From Sulfurimonas sp. HSL3-7 (GTDB taxonomy: Bacteria > Campylobacterota > Campylobacteria > Campylobacterales > Sulfurimonadaceae): DNA of 64,000 nt. Position numbers and translations under genes: made by a program. Shown piece after piece: positions 16,652-26,272 of the stretch. The notes beneath the pieces are model-generated. The model searched no databases. It saw nothing but the letters and a program-made list of their open reading frames with translations, and was not told the origin of the DNA. Positions within the stretch are counted from its first letter, which is position 1. Every line of letters begins with the position of its first letter. The stretch is from NCBI RefSeq assembly GCF_039645985.1, contig NZ_CP147919.1:1364001-1428000 (forward strand), read 5' to 3'.

Positions 16652-17145
16652 AAGAGATTGTTTATAAAAATGCGTGGTTTTCAGTTTTAAAAGATGGCAG
16701 ATGGCATTACTTAATTGAAAAAAACTCAGACAATGGTGCCGTAATATTGATGTTGGAAGATAATGAAAATTTTATTTTTGTAAAAAACCATAGAAAAGCT
16801 ATAGGTAAAACAGTGATTGAATTGCCTAGAGGGTATGGCGAAGACAATGAAAGCAGTGCCGATACCGCAATACGGGAAGCATATGAAGAGACAGGGTATA
16901 AAATCGATAAAAAAAAGATAGTGAAACTTGGAACTATTAATCCCAATTCTGCAATATTGTCTTCAAACATCGATATTTATTTTGCACATGTTGCACAAAA
17001 CGACAAAATCAAAGAGGCGGATTCAGAAGTTTTAGCAGTAGTTAAAATACGAAAAGATGATATTTTTCATTATATAAAAGACGGCAAACTGCAAGATTCA
17101 TTTACATTATCTGCCATCAGTCTATATCAGGCAAAAAATCTGTAA
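16648..17145 (+). CDS. NUDIX hydrolase (ADP-ribose pyrophosphatase-like)
   Basis: A 165-residue NUDIX protein. The complete box GX5EX7REUXEEXGU is at residues 62-84 (Gly62, Glu68, Arg76-Glu77, Glu80-Glu81, Gly83), preceded by KTVIELPRG, which is typical of ADP-ribose/nucleotide-sugar pyrophosphatases. It overlaps the preceding unknown gene by 4 bases (ATGA) and shares its low GC content. Such enzymes cleave nucleoside diphosphates linked to another moiety. In this pairing it could process or degrade a nucleotide made or sensed by its partner, but this is inference. Confidence 0.85.
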   Translation: MKEIVYKNAWFSVLKDGRWHYLIEKNSDNGAVILMLEDNENFIFVKNHRKAIGKTVIELPRGYGEDNESSADTAIREAYEETGYKIDKKKIVKLGTINPNSAILSSNIDIYFAHVAQNDKIKEADSEVLAVVKIRKDDIFHYIKDGKLQDSFTLSAISLYQAKNL

Positions 17146-17223
17146 TAAATCCTTGTAGAAACAGCGAATGGACTTTACACGTATCTCACTTTGATCTTAA
17201 ATAGGAAAATAAGAACTGGAATA

Positions 17224-17244
17224 CAAATGGAAAAAGTCCATTTG
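17224..17244. terminator. Hairpin between convergent NUDIX and ychF genes
   Basis: CAAATGG (17224-17230) pairs with CCATTTG (17238-17244) across a 7-base A-rich loop, in the 115-base gap between convergent genes. There is no long T-run on either side, so it is only a weak terminator candidate. Confidence 0.3.
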
Positions 17245-17260
17245 ATCTTTACGTAAACTG

Positions 17261-18361
17261 TTATACGTTGAAGCGGAAGTGCATGATATCGCCGTCCTGG
17301 ACGATATAATCTTTACCTTCAAGACGCATCTTGCCGGCCTCTTTGGCACCGGCTTCGCCGCCGTTGGCGATAAAGTCCTCGTAGCTGATCACCTCGGCGC
17401 GGATGAACCCTTTCTCGAAGTCGTTGTGGATGACGGCTGCCGCTTTCGGTGCAGTGGTATTTTTGCGGATCGTCCAGGCGCGGACCTCTTTGACACCGGC
17501 CGTAAAATAGCTCATCAGGCCGAGTTTGTCGAACCCTTTCTGGATGATCTGCGCAAGACCCGACTCTTCGACGCCCATTTCGCCGAGGAATTCGGCCGCC
17601 TCTTCGTCGGACATGCCGACAAGTTCCTCTTCGAACTTGGCGCAGAGCTTGATCACTTCACAATTGTTCGCTTCGGCATGCGCTTTGACAGCCTTGACGA
17701 AGTCATTGTCTTCAAGCAGGCCGTCCTCGTCGACATTGGCACCGTACATGATCTCTTTTGCCGTAAGGAGGCGGAGATCCTGGTTGAGTTTGGCGAACAT
17801 CTCGCTGTCGGCTTCGGGATAGTTACGGGCAAGTTGGCCGTCGGCAAGGTATTCGGCCAGCTCCTGCGCGAACTCCATCAGTGCTTTGGCGTCTTTATCA
17901 GCCTTTGCCTGTTTTTTAAGGCGTTCGATGCGGTTGTTGAGCGCTTCGACGTCGGCGAGGATCAGTTCCGTCTCAATGATCTCGATGTCGCGGATAGGGT
18001 CGATGGAGCCTTCAGTGTGAACGATATTCTCGTCTTCAAAACAGCGGACGATCTGCAGGATCACCTCTGTCTCGCGGATGTTGGATAGGAATTTGTTACC
18101 GAGCCCTTCGCCCTTGCTGGCGCCTTTGACCAGACCTGCGATGTCGACAAAGTCGAGTGTGGAGTGCTGAATACGCTCAGGATTGACGATCTTGGCCAGT
18201 TCATCGAGACGTTTGTCCGGTACCGGTACGACCGCTTTGTTTGGTTCTATCGTACAGAAAGGGTAGTTTGCAGCCTCTGCATTTTGCGCTTTAGTCAACG
18301 CATTGAAAGTAGTTGATTTTCCGACATTTGGCAGACCGACGAGGCCGATAGCTAAACCCAT
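17261..18361 (-). CDS. ychF: Redox-regulated ATPase YchF (Obg-family)
   Basis: YchF, 366 residues, is a universally conserved Obg-family P-loop protein that prefers ATP and binds ribosomes. The G1 motif GLPNVGKST is at residues 9-17, G3 is [20 protein letters not shown], a coiled region follows ([20 protein letters not shown]), and the C-terminal TGS domain ends [17 protein letters not shown]. In relatives ychF is next to pepA. Here the two are separated by the lapG/lapD pair and pcm, so 18554-21803 may be a local insertion or rearrangement. Confidence 0.95.
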   Translation of the reverse strand: MGLAIGLVGLPNVGKSTTFNALTKAQNAEAANYPFCTIEPNKAVVPVPDKRLDELAKIVNPERIQHSTLDFVDIAGLVKGASKGEGLGNKFLSNIRETEVILQIVRCFEDENIVHTEGSIDPIRDIEIIETELILADVEALNNRIERLKKQAKADKDAKALMEFAQELAEYLADGQLARNYPEADSEMFAKLNQDLRLLTAKEIMYGANVDEDGLLEDNDFVKAVKAHAEANNCEVIKLCAKFEEELVGMSDEEAAEFLGEMGVEESGLAQIIQKGFDKLGLMSYFTAGVKEVRAWTIRKNTTAPKAAAVIHNDFEKGFIRAEVISYEDFIANGGEAGAKEAGKMRLEGKDYIVQDGDIMHFRFNV

Positions 18362-18553
18362 AGTGATTCCTTGTAGATAAAAAGTTGTTTTAATGGCGCA
18401 ATTATACTCAATCTAGCTTCAAAAAGGGGGTTGACTTAATCCAAAGTGCGGTAAGGGTTTTATAGACGTCGCTATAACGGCTGTATAGATCCCACGTTAA
18501 AACTGCCTATTTCAGAAGCTCTAAACAGTACTTTTGTGCTAGTATATAGCCTG

Positions 18554-19204
18554 ATGAAAGCTTTATTATTGTTTTTTGTTTTTTTATTGATCTTATTGTT
18601 AAAAGCCGATGAAACCGATGCCGGCAGACCCTATGTCGACGATGCATTGCTAAAGCGAATAACGGTAAAATACAACCAAAATGCTCAAAAAAGATTTGAA
18701 AATTTACAGAAGATTTTAGACCGCGTCAAATATGCTGATGACGTCAAAAAGCTCTCTGTGGTGAACAGGTTTTATAACAGTGTCCACTACGGCTCCGATA
18801 TGGAGATCTATGGGGTAAAAAATTACTGGGCGACGCCTTGGGAATTTTTAGGTCAAAACAGAGGCGATTGCGAGGATTATGTCATTGCTAAATATTACGC
18901 ATTGATCTACCTTGGTGTCGATGGCAAGAAGCTTTTCTTCACTTATGTCAGACCCAGGAATTCTAAAATACCGCACATGGTTTTGACCTATTTTAAAACG
19001 CCGCGGAGCGAGCCCCTGGTTTTAGATAATAATAGTGAGAGGGTTATACCCGCATCAAAACGTACAGATTTGACACCGATCTACTATTTTAACGGTGATA
19101 CGCTTTATAAGGCAAGGGATGATAGTATCGGTCATCAAATCGACTATCGGTCGCATAAAGAGTGGGAGATACTGCAAGACAATATGAAAAGGAAAAAAAT
19201 ATGA
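18554..19204 (+). CDS. lapG: LapG-like transglutaminase-type periplasmic cysteine protease
   Basis: A 216-residue BTLCP (bacterial transglutaminase-like cysteine proteinase). A hydrophobic signal segment (KALLLFFVFLLILLLKA) precedes the mature domain. The triad is visible: Cys106 in NRGDCEDYVIAKY, His141 in IPHMVLTY and Asp158 in LVLDNN. LapG cleaves the N-terminus of LapA-type RTX adhesins to release biofilm cells. ATG 18554 is preferred to the in-frame GTG 18536 because it gives a clean signal peptide, although neither has a strong ribosome site. The stop overlaps the LapD-like gene (ATGA), so the protease and its inhibitor-receptor are co-translated. No large adhesin gene is visible here. 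Confidence 0.85.
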   Translation: MKALLLFFVFLLILLLKADETDAGRPYVDDALLKRITVKYNQNAQKRFENLQKILDRVKYADDVKKLSVVNRFYNSVHYGSDMEIYGVKNYWATPWEFLGQNRGDCEDYVIAKYYALIYLGVDGKKLFFTYVRPRNSKIPHMVLTYFKTPRSEPLVLDNNSERVIPASKRTDLTPIYYFNGDTLYKARDDSIGHQIDYRSHKEWEILQDNMKRKKI

Positions 19205-21123
19205 CACTTTTTAAGCAGACGGCTGCTGTTCTTATGCTCTTGATGGTGGCTATTGTTGTCACTGTTTTAGTGCTTAACTTTGCAAGCGCCAGCAGTGCTG
19301 CAGAAGATGAGTTGTACCAGGATGCAAAAAATACGGCAACGTCGCTGAGCCTCTCTCTTGCTACCACAGATGGTGATACGGTGATGTTAAAGACGATGAT
19401 CGAGGCAAATTTTGACAGCGGGCGTTACCATCAGATACGCCTGCTTGATGTTGACAACAACACCATTTGTCATCAAATTATGAAGCCGGAGCGTGTTTCG
19501 ACACCGGCGTGGTTCTTGGCATTAATCAATATAGAAGCACCGATCGCCTCGGCCAACGTATTTACCGGATGGAAACAGATAGGTATACTGCAGGTACAAA
19601 GTGACAGCAGTCGCATCGAAACCCGGCTTTACGAAATATTTAAAAACCTGATGCTCTCCTTCGGGTTTATTCTTCTGTTCGGATTCGTGGCGTTATATGG
19701 TCTTTTTTTGATCGTTCTACGACCGCTTGGAAGGATTCGTCAACAAGCCGAGTCTATTATCAAAAATGAGTTCATTATTCAAGAAAAGATACCGCGCACT
19801 AGGGAGTTTAAAGAGGTGGTATTGGCGATTAACCAGATGGTGCTTCGGCTGAAAAATGTTTTTGTTGAGGCCAATAGAGAGATGAAACGACAAAAAGAGT
19901 TGGCCTATCTTGACCCGATGACACAGATGAAAAACAGAAAGTTTTTGACAGAGCATTTTATGGACTATTTTGTAAAAGAGACAAATTCGTATGAAGGTAC
20001 GGTGTTGTTGTTAGAGTTGAACGGTGTCGATGTAATGCAGATAGGGTATAAAGCAATGGAGACTCTTTTTGTGAAAACGGCAGAGATCTTAACGCATGAG
20101 ACGGCTGGTTTCGAAAACAGGATGCTGGCACGGCTGAATGAAACAGAGTTCTTTCTCTTTCTACCCGGTATTTTGGGGCAGGACACTTTGGAAATGGCTC
20201 ATAAAATCTCTGCAACCATTGAGCAGGAGATCGCCGCTTTGAACATTGACACAAAACAGACGTACAGTGTTATGGGGCTCTATGAAAACAGTAAAAAATG
20301 CACGCTTTCAGAGCTTCTAATGCGTGTTGACACCGTTCTTGCCGTTGCGAAGTTCCAGTACAAAAATGTCTATTTCAACCAAGGGACAAGCAGTTCAAAA
20401 ATTTTAGGCAAAGATGCTTGGCGGGAAGTTGTCAATTATGCCATTGATCATAATACATTTGATTTTAAATTACTGGATGTCATCGACAGTAAAACGGGAC
20501 GCCGTCGCTATTATGCGCTTGACGTTGTCCTGAAGGCAGCAGATGGAAGCCGTTACAGCTATGACCACTTTATTCCGCCTACAGCACAGATAGGTCTTTG
20601 CTCACGCATTCATCACAAAACCATACAGATGCTTTTTGAGAATCCTCCGCATCAATTAAAAGGCAATACCTGTAGCTTTAAAGTGTCTATGAACAGCTTG
20701 GAGAGACAAAAGATGTACGAAGAGCTGTCTGCATTTTTTGAAACACACATGGCTGGCTTGCCGTTTAAGATGGTCATTGAAATCCCTGATAGAGTTGCCG
20801 CTAAAAACCTTAACAAAATCCTGCAGTATAAACAGCTGTTTGAACGCTACGATATAGGTATAGCATTGTATGATTTTATCGGTGAAAACGAAAACTTCAA
20901 TTATCTGGAAAAACTGCACCCCGTCTATATAAAAGGCGATATGAACTACTTTTTAAGTCAAAGCGACCAATCATTATTAACACTGAGGCTTCTTACTGAG
21001 AGCATAGGCAGCACCGTCATCGCCTGCAATGTTCCCAATGAAGAGGCGGTACAAAAACTGTATGAAAAAGGGATTTTTCTGATTCAAGGTGAAGGCACTG
21101 AATCAAATCTGATAAACGCTTGA
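19201..21123 (+). CDS. lapD: LapD-like c-di-GMP receptor (degenerate GGDEF-EAL)
   Basis: A 640-residue inner-membrane receptor. It has an N-terminal transmembrane helix (TAAVLMLLMVAIVVTVLVL), a periplasmic LapD/MoxY-type sensor domain (about residues 25-145), a second helix (LMLSFGFILLFGFVALYGLF), a HAMP linker, a GGDEF domain and an EAL domain. Both catalytic centres look dead: RLNETEFFLF replaces the GGDEF loop, and RRRYYALDVVLKA lacks the EAL Glu. This fits LapD, which binds c-di-GMP with its EAL domain and sequesters LapG. ATG 19201 has AAGGA upstream. The further upstream ATG at 19162 lies inside lapG and is rejected. Confidence 0.85.
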   Translation: MTLFKQTAAVLMLLMVAIVVTVLVLNFASASSAAEDELYQDAKNTATSLSLSLATTDGDTVMLKTMIEANFDSGRYHQIRLLDVDNNTICHQIMKPERVSTPAWFLALINIEAPIASANVFTGWKQIGILQVQSDSSRIETRLYEIFKNLMLSFGFILLFGFVALYGLFLIVLRPLGRIRQQAESIIKNEFIIQEKIPRTREFKEVVLAINQMVLRLKNVFVEANREMKRQKELAYLDPMTQMKNRKFLTEHFMDYFVKETNSYEGTVLLLELNGVDVMQIGYKAMETLFVKTAEILTHETAGFENRMLARLNETEFFLFLPGILGQDTLEMAHKISATIEQEIAALNIDTKQTYSVMGLYENSKKCTLSELLMRVDTVLAVAKFQYKNVYFNQGTSSSKILGKDAWREVVNYAIDHNTFDFKLLDVIDSKTGRRRYYALDVVLKAADGSRYSYDHFIPPTAQIGLCSRIHHKTIQMLFENPPHQLKGNTCSFKVSMNSLERQKMYEELSAFFETHMAGLPFKMVIEIPDRVAAKNLNKILQYKQLFERYDIGIALYDFIGENENFNYLEKLHPVYIKGDMNYFLSQSDQSLLTLRLLTESIGSTVIACNVPNEEAVQKLYEKGIFLIQGEGTESNLINA

Positions 21124-21179
21124 TTCTTTCCGGGTCGGCTGAAGCCGTTATGTTCTCACTCTCTTTTATCCATGCTTGC

Positions 21180-21803
21180 TTAGAACAAACCCGAGTAGTC
21201 ATCATCCTCGACCAAAGGGACAAAAAGAAAGCCGGGGTGCTCCTCTTTCTGCAGTGAACCGTCAAGGTTCTTGATGACTTTGAATATACTGCTCTGCAGA
21301 GGAATGACCATCGTTCCGCCCGGTGAAAGCTGATCGAGCAGCTGCTGCGGCATTTCGTCAGCAGAACAAGAGACCAGTATCTTGTCAAAGTGTTCACCCT
21401 TGAGCCCCAGCGTCCGCCCGGCTTTGTGAAGGGTGATGTTGTTGAAAGGGTATTTTGCAAGATTGCCTTTCGCGAAAGCAAGGAGCTCTTCATGGCGTTC
21501 GACGGCATCAACATGTTGGCAGACCGATGCCAACAGGGCCGTAGTCCATCCCGAGCCCGATCCTATGTCCATGATACGGTCGACAGGCTGCGGCTGAAGC
21601 AGTTCAAGCATAAAGGCAACGGTGTAGGGCTGTGATATCGTCTGCTCGCACCATATCGGCAGAGCACAGTCCTCGTAGGCATCCTCTTTGAAGGGTGGCA
21701 GAACAAAATCCGCCCGGTCAACCCGTTCAAAGGCTTTGATCAGTGAGGGCGTCTCCAAGACCCCCTCTGCAATGAGCGACTCGATCATACCTGTCCGGCT
21801 CAT
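21180..21803 (-). CDS. pcm: Protein-L-isoaspartate O-methyltransferase
   Basis: Pcm, 207 residues, repairs isoaspartyl residues in damaged proteins by methylating them with SAM. The family motif QTISQPYTVAFMLELLQ is at residues 53-69, followed by the SAM-binding IMDIGSGSGWTTALLAS and VDAVERHEEL. The C-terminal part KILVSCSADEMPQQLLDQLSPGG is the post-I/II region. It is convergent with lapD and is followed upstream by pepA on the same strand with a short gap (36 bases), so the two are likely co-transcribed. Confidence 0.9.
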   Translation of the reverse strand: MSRTGMIESLIAEGVLETPSLIKAFERVDRADFVLPPFKEDAYEDCALPIWCEQTISQPYTVAFMLELLQPQPVDRIMDIGSGSGWTTALLASVCQHVDAVERHEELLAFAKGNLAKYPFNNITLHKAGRTLGLKGEHFDKILVSCSADEMPQQLLDQLSPGGTMVIPLQSSIFKVIKNLDGSLQKEEHPGFLFVPLVEDDDYSGLF

Positions 21804-21839
21804 GGCAATCTCTCTGTAGACGCTTTACGGCTTCTGAAG

Positions 21840-23276
21840 CTACTTTTCAATCAGGGAGTACAGAAATTTCACGGTCATGCGCACACCCGCACCGGTCGCA
21901 CCGTGTTCGTAGACATCCCAAGGGCTCTCGGTGTAGGCAGGTCCTGCTATATCGAAATGCATCCATTTCTGTTTCATCTCTTCGGTGATAAAATGGTCCA
22001 AGAAGAGTGCTGCGGTAATCGCACCGCCGTAAGGCTTCGATCCGATGTTGCAGACGTCGGCAATATCACTTTTGATCAGCTTCTTGAGATGGTCATTGAA
22101 GGGCAATGTACCAAGCAGCTCACCCGAATCCGATGTTGCTTTAAATAGATCATGCTTGAGTTGATCGGAGTGGCCCATCATGCCGGTTGTATACGGCCCG
22201 AGAGCGACCATGCAGGCACCGGTCAGTGTGGCATAGTCAAAGAGGTAGTCCGACTTCACCTTGTCCTGTGCATACGAGAGGACGTCGGCCAGGACAAGAC
22301 GGCCTTCGGCATCGGTATTGCGTACTTCAATGGTGGTGCCGTTACGGGCTTTCAAAACATCGTCCGGTTTGTAGGACGAACCGTCGATCATGTTTTCAGC
22401 GGTACCGATAAAGCCGTGCACTTCAACAGGGAGTTTTAACTCACTGACCGCTTTCATCATGCCGAGAACCGCACAGGCACCCGCTTTATCCATCTTCATG
22501 GTCACCATCGATGTGGCAGGCTTGAGACTCAGCCCGCCGCTGTCGTAGGTCAGGCCTTTTCCGACCAGCGTGACGCATTTTTCAGCGTTCTTTGGTTTGT
22601 AGGCAAGGTGGATAAGGCGCGGTGGATGGGCAGAGGCGCGGCCGACAGCCAAAATAGCCTCCATCTTCTCTTCTTCCAGCGCATTTTCATCAAGGATGTA
22701 ACAGTCAAGACCGTTGTCGGAAGCGAGGTCTTCAGCGATGACCGTCATCGTGGCCGGTGTGAGGTCCTGCGGCGTCGTATTGACCAGTTCACGGGTGAAG
22801 TTGGTTGCTGTCGCAACAATAAGTGCATCGTTAAAATCTTTTTCAAGCGTTTTAAAATCGAATGCATCGCTGTTGAAGTTGTCATTGGAGAAGATGACCT
22901 CTTTCAAAGCGACAGGCTTTGGCTTTGATTTGTACATCCTGAAGCTGTAGCCACCCATCACAAAACCCTCAACCAGCGCAGCGACGTTGTTAAGAAAGTA
23001 TTGTGCCACTTTAAGTGAGCTGTAGTTAAAGGTCTTGACCTTTGTAATGACGGCTGCGGCAGCTGAACGAAGGGATGCAGCGTCGTACCCCTCGATACCG
23101 CAGACGGCCAGGGCACTCTCATGCAGGATGCAGAACTCATCCTGTTCCGCCTTAAAACCTGTCTTGGAGAGCTTCTCTTTGTATTCGCTCGTCTCCAGAC
23201 TCTCTTTGGTCAAAAAAAGTACTGTAAGTTCGGCACTGATCGCAGATAGTGGTTCGTTTTTCAATATGACTTGCAT
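21840..23276 (-). CDS. pepA: Leucyl aminopeptidase (M17)
   Basis: PepA, 478 residues, is a hexameric cytosolic metalloaminopeptidase of family M17. The C-terminal catalytic domain shows the metal ligands and signature: LVGKGLTYDSGGLSLKP, KMDKAGACAVLG, and NTDAEGRLVLADVLSYA, with YDYATLTGAC-like FDYATLTGACMVALG. The N-terminal alpha/beta domain is present in full length. In some bacteria PepA also binds DNA; there is no evidence for that here. It is upstream of pcm and 112 bases downstream of the trpB terminator. Confidence 0.94.
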   Translation of the reverse strand: MQVILKNEPLSAISAELTVLFLTKESLETSEYKEKLSKTGFKAEQDEFCILHESALAVCGIEGYDAASLRSAAAAVITKVKTFNYSSLKVAQYFLNNVAALVEGFVMGGYSFRMYKSKPKPVALKEVIFSNDNFNSDAFDFKTLEKDFNDALIVATATNFTRELVNTTPQDLTPATMTVIAEDLASDNGLDCYILDENALEEEKMEAILAVGRASAHPPRLIHLAYKPKNAEKCVTLVGKGLTYDSGGLSLKPATSMVTMKMDKAGACAVLGMMKAVSELKLPVEVHGFIGTAENMIDGSSYKPDDVLKARNGTTIEVRNTDAEGRLVLADVLSYAQDKVKSDYLFDYATLTGACMVALGPYTTGMMGHSDQLKHDLFKATSDSGELLGTLPFNDHLKKLIKSDIADVCNIGSKPYGGAITAALFLDHFITEEMKQKWMHFDIAGPAYTESPWDVYEHGATGAGVRMTVKFLYSLIEK

Positions 23277-23352
23277 TGATGCTCCATGGTTTTATATAGT
23301 AGTTTAAATAGTATTCTAACCAATATTCTTATGAAGTAGAGAAAGAGGGTGC

Positions 23353-23387
23353 TTAAAAAAAGACAAGGTGAGACGTACTCACCTTGT
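23353..23387 (-). terminator. Strong intrinsic terminator of the lepB-to-trpB gene group
   Basis: On the minus strand, immediately after the trpB stop codon, a perfect 10-base-pair stem (arms 23363-23372 and 23378-23387, loop ACGTA) is followed by a run of seven T. This is a textbook rho-independent terminator ending the group of minus-strand genes that begins at folD (27931). The core CAAGGTGAGAC recurs in the hairpin after dapD. Confidence 0.85.
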
Positions 23388-23388
23388 T

Positions 23389-24588
23389 TTAGTCAAAGTG
23401 GAGAAGCTCTTTGGCCTGGATCATGTCTTTGTCGCCGCGGCCGGAGAGGGTGACAATGATGAGTTTGCCGTCGATGTTTTTCATCTTTTTCAGGTAAGCA
23501 ATGGCGTGTGAACTCTCAAGTGCCGGGATGATCCCCTCTTTTTGCGAGAGCCATACAAAGGCCTCAAGTGCCTCCTCGTCCGTTATATTGTCATAGGTGA
23601 CATTGCCCTGTTCTTTGTGAAAGGCGTGTTCCGGTCCGATACCGGGGTAGTCGAGACCTGCAGAGATGGAGTGTGCTTCGATGATCTGACCGTCACTGTC
23701 TTGAAGCAGATAGGACATCTGGCCATGCAGCACACCCGGGCGCCCCATCAGAAGCGAACAGCCGTGTTTGTCGGTACCGACACCGTGACCGCCGGCCTCT
23801 ATGCCGATGCATTCAACCTCTTCGTCTTCGAGGAAATGCTGAAAGGTCCCGATCGCATTTGATCCGCCGCCGATACAGGCGATAACATGGTCAGGCAGAC
23901 GGTTCTCTTTCTCAAGTATCTGTTCGCGCGCCTCTTTGCCGATGATTGCCTGAAAATCGCGAACCATCATCGGGTAGGGGTGCGGGCCGGCAACCGTGCC
24001 GATGATATAGAAGGTGTCGCGCGCATTGGTGACCCAGTGGCGGATAGCGTCGTTCATCGCGTCTTTGAGGGTCTTTGAACCGCTCTCGACCGCATGCACC
24101 TTGGCGCCGAGCAGTTTCATCCTGAAGACGTTGAGCTCCTGTCGTTTGACATCTTTGGCACCCATGAATATCTCGCATTCTAGACCGAGCAGTGCGGAGA
24201 TGGTTGCCGTTGCCACACCGTGTTGACCGGCACCTGTCTCTGCGATGACCTTTTTCTTGCCGAGACGCTTTGCCATCAGTCCCTGTGCAATGACGTTGTT
24301 GACCTTATGTGCACCGGTATGGTTCAGGTCTTCACGTTTAAGGTAGATCCTGGCGCCCAGCTCTTCGGAGAGGTTGTGGGCATAGTAGAGCGGCGAAGGG
24401 CGGCCGACATAGTCTTTCAGATAGTAGTCGACCTCCGCCCAGAAATCTTTGTCGAAACGGATCTTTTTGTACTCTTCGTTAAGTTCCAGAAGAGCCGGCA
24501 TAAGGGTCTCGGGGACATAGCGTCCGCCGAAGATACCGAAATGGCCGTTTTCGTCCGGATCAAATTTAGACGGGGAAGGGATATACAT
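23389..24588 (-). CDS. trpB: Tryptophan synthase beta chain
   Basis: TrpB, 399 residues, joins indole and serine with PLP to form tryptophan. The PLP lysine is Lys95 in HTGAHKVNN, and the Gly-rich phosphate-binding loop is [10 protein letters not shown]. The substrate-binding [10 protein letters not shown] and the Asp-containing [12 protein letters not shown] are conserved, so it is the catalytic TrpB1 form. trpA is not next to it. It overlaps apt by one base (TAATG), which suggests co-translation with a purine salvage gene. Confidence 0.96.
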   Translation of the reverse strand: MYIPSPSKFDPDENGHFGIFGGRYVPETLMPALLELNEEYKKIRFDKDFWAEVDYYLKDYVGRPSPLYYAHNLSEELGARIYLKREDLNHTGAHKVNNVIAQGLMAKRLGKKKVIAETGAGQHGVATATISALLGLECEIFMGAKDVKRQELNVFRMKLLGAKVHAVESGSKTLKDAMNDAIRHWVTNARDTFYIIGTVAGPHPYPMMVRDFQAIIGKEAREQILEKENRLPDHVIACIGGGSNAIGTFQHFLEDEEVECIGIEAGGHGVGTDKHGCSLLMGRPGVLHGQMSYLLQDSDGQIIEAHSISAGLDYPGIGPEHAFHKEQGNVTYDNITDEEALEAFVWLSQKEGIIPALESSHAIAYLKKMKNIDGKLIIVTLSGRGDKDMIQAKELLHFD

Positions 24589-25136
24589 TAATCAACCTCT
24601 ATTACGCTGTAGACAGCGGTATTTTCTTCAAGTTTTTTGATGCCTTCAAGGAAGGTAAGCCCCATGATAAAACAGGCTTCGACACACTCGGCGCCGACTT
24701 TGGAGATAAGTGTGGATGCCGCCGTAGCAGTTCCGCCTGTAGCAATCAGGTCATCAATAAGCAGTACACGTGCATTTGGTTTCTCAGTAAACGCATCAAT
24801 ATGGATCTCGACTTCATCGATACCGTACTCCAAAACATACTTTTCAGAGACGGTCGTGTACGGGAGTTTGCCTTTTTTACGGATCGGCACAAACCCGATA
24901 CCCAGATCGCGTGCCAGTGCAGAACCGAAAATAAAACCGCGCGCATCGATACCAGCGACGTAGTCAAGCTCATAAGAGCGGTAGCGCTCATACAGGTGGT
25001 CCTGCAGGGTTTTAAAAGCTTCCGGGTTGTTTAGAATGGTCGTTATATCTTTGAAAACGATGCCCGGTTTCGGAAAATCGGGGATATCACGGACCGCCCC
25101 TTCGATAATGTCGCGCTGCTCTTTGCTCAGTTGCAT
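24588..25136 (-). CDS. apt: Adenine phosphoribosyltransferase
   Basis: Apt, 182 residues, salvages adenine to AMP using PRPP. Family motifs are [18 protein letters not shown]-type N-terminus (here [21 protein letters not shown]), the dimer/hood region [17 protein letters not shown], and the PRPP loop [17 protein letters not shown]. It sits between trpB (1-base overlap) and rpiB (2-base gap) in a compact minus-strand operon. Confidence 0.95.
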   Translation of the reverse strand: MQLSKEQRDIIEGAVRDIPDFPKPGIVFKDITTILNNPEAFKTLQDHLYERYRSYELDYVAGIDARGFIFGSALARDLGIGFVPIRKKGKLPYTTVSEKYVLEYGIDEVEIHIDAFTEKPNARVLLIDDLIATGGTATAASTLISKVGAECVEACFIMGLTFLEGIKKLEENTAVYSVIEVD

Positions 25137-25138
25137 GC

Positions 25139-25576
25139 TTATCCTTGAATGGCTTCGATCTTTTCAACGCGACCGCAGTGGCGACCGCCTTCAAATGTAC
25201 CCGCTATCCACGCGTCGATGATCGATTCGGCAACACCCGGCCCGACAACACGTTCGCCGTAGCATAGCACGTTGGCATCATTATGGGCGCGTGCCATTGA
25301 AGCTGTATAGGCGTCATGGCAAAGTGCCGCGCGTATGCCGTGAAATCGGTTGGCCGACATACTCATGCCGATACCCGAACCGCAGATCAGGATACCGTGC
25401 GCCGCATTGTCGTCTAAAACACTTTCGCACACTTTGACCGCATAGTCGGGATAATCCACTCTCTCTTTAGAGAAGGGTCCGAGATCTTCAACGTCGTGCC
25501 CTTTGGCGCGAAGCATCTCTACAGTTAGGTCCTTTAGATCGATTCCTGCATGATCGGTAGCAACATAAAATTTCAT
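25139..25576 (-). CDS. rpiB: Ribose-5-phosphate isomerase B
   Basis: RpiB, 145 residues, interconverts ribose-5-phosphate and ribulose-5-phosphate. The start [16 protein letters not shown], the catalytic-Cys loop [19 protein letters not shown] and the region [29 protein letters not shown] are all diagnostic. It precedes apt in the operon, which links pentose phosphate supply with PRPP-dependent salvage. A clear AAGGAA site is present upstream. Confidence 0.95.
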   Translation of the reverse strand: MKFYVATDHAGIDLKDLTVEMLRAKGHDVEDLGPFSKERVDYPDYAVKVCESVLDDNAAHGILICGSGIGMSMSANRFHGIRAALCHDAYTASMARAHNDANVLCYGERVVGPGVAESIIDAWIAGTFEGGRHCGRVEKIEAIQG

Positions 25577-25594
25577 TTTTTTCCTTTGTTATAT

Positions 25595-26272
25595 TTAAGT
25601 AAGTAATAACTGCAATACGAACTGTACCGGCATTAAAAGCACATATTTGTGTATCGGGGTGACCAGGACAATCAGCACAATGATCATGCCGTATCGTTCC
25701 ATCTTGTAAAACCACTCCGCAACAGCGTTAAAATGAAATTTTAGCGCAAGATACATCAAAAAATGGGCACCGTCAAACTGCGGTATAGGCAGAAGGTTGA
25801 AAACCCCCAATACAACATTGATGACAACAAGCTGCATGACAAAGAGATACGCAAATATGTAGAACAGCGTATCATTCATAGTCGGTTGCGACATGCCCAA
25901 TAAGAGGGCAGAAGCCAGGGCCGCGACAATGAAGTTGTAGGTGATACCGGCTAGGCTGACCTGCATGGCAGCGTTGAAGCCGCCGCTGTTGACAACGGTT
26001 CGGGTGTTGATCGGCACAGGTTTTGCCCAACCGAAGAGAAACCCACCGTCCGAACCGAATAACATCGGGATGAAATACATCAAGGCCGGAACAAGGATAG
26101 AACCGACTGGATCGATATGAGAAATAGGATTAATGGTAAGGCGTCCGGCGTTTTTTGCAGTCATATCACCGTACTTGTAGGCAACCCAGCCATGCATGAT
26201 CTCATGGCCGATAATAGCAACCAGCAGCGCTAAAACAGACGCAGCTATCTTTAACAGATCAATAAAGTCCAT
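25595..26272 (-). CDS. Site-2-protease-like M50 family intramembrane metalloprotease
   Basis: A 225-residue polytopic membrane protein with about six hydrophobic segments. The zinc-binding HEIMH (His23-Glu24-xx-His27) is in the first helix, and the third metal ligand Asp is in NLLPIPQFDGAHFL. It has no PDZ domain, so it belongs to the compact M50 group (SREBP/SpoIVFB-like, Rv-type). The substrate is unknown, perhaps membrane-bound signalling proteins. The start overlaps the lepB end by 14 bases. Confidence 0.85.
   Translation of the reverse strand: MDFIDLLKIAASVLALLVAIIGHEIMHGWVAYKYGDMTAKNAGRLTINPISHIDPVGSILVPALMYFIPMLFGSDGGFLFGWAKPVPINTRTVVNSGGFNAAMQVSLAGITYNFIVAALASALLLGMSQPTMNDTLFYIFAYLFVMQLVVINVVLGVFNLLPIPQFDGAHFLMYLALKFHFNAVAEWFYKMERYGMIIVLIVLVTPIHKYVLLMPVQFVLQLLLT

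Noticed and set aside
17279-18088. 269-residue plus-strand frame opposite ychF
   Set aside because: Antisense shadow of ychF, whose G1, G3 and TGS motifs are intact.
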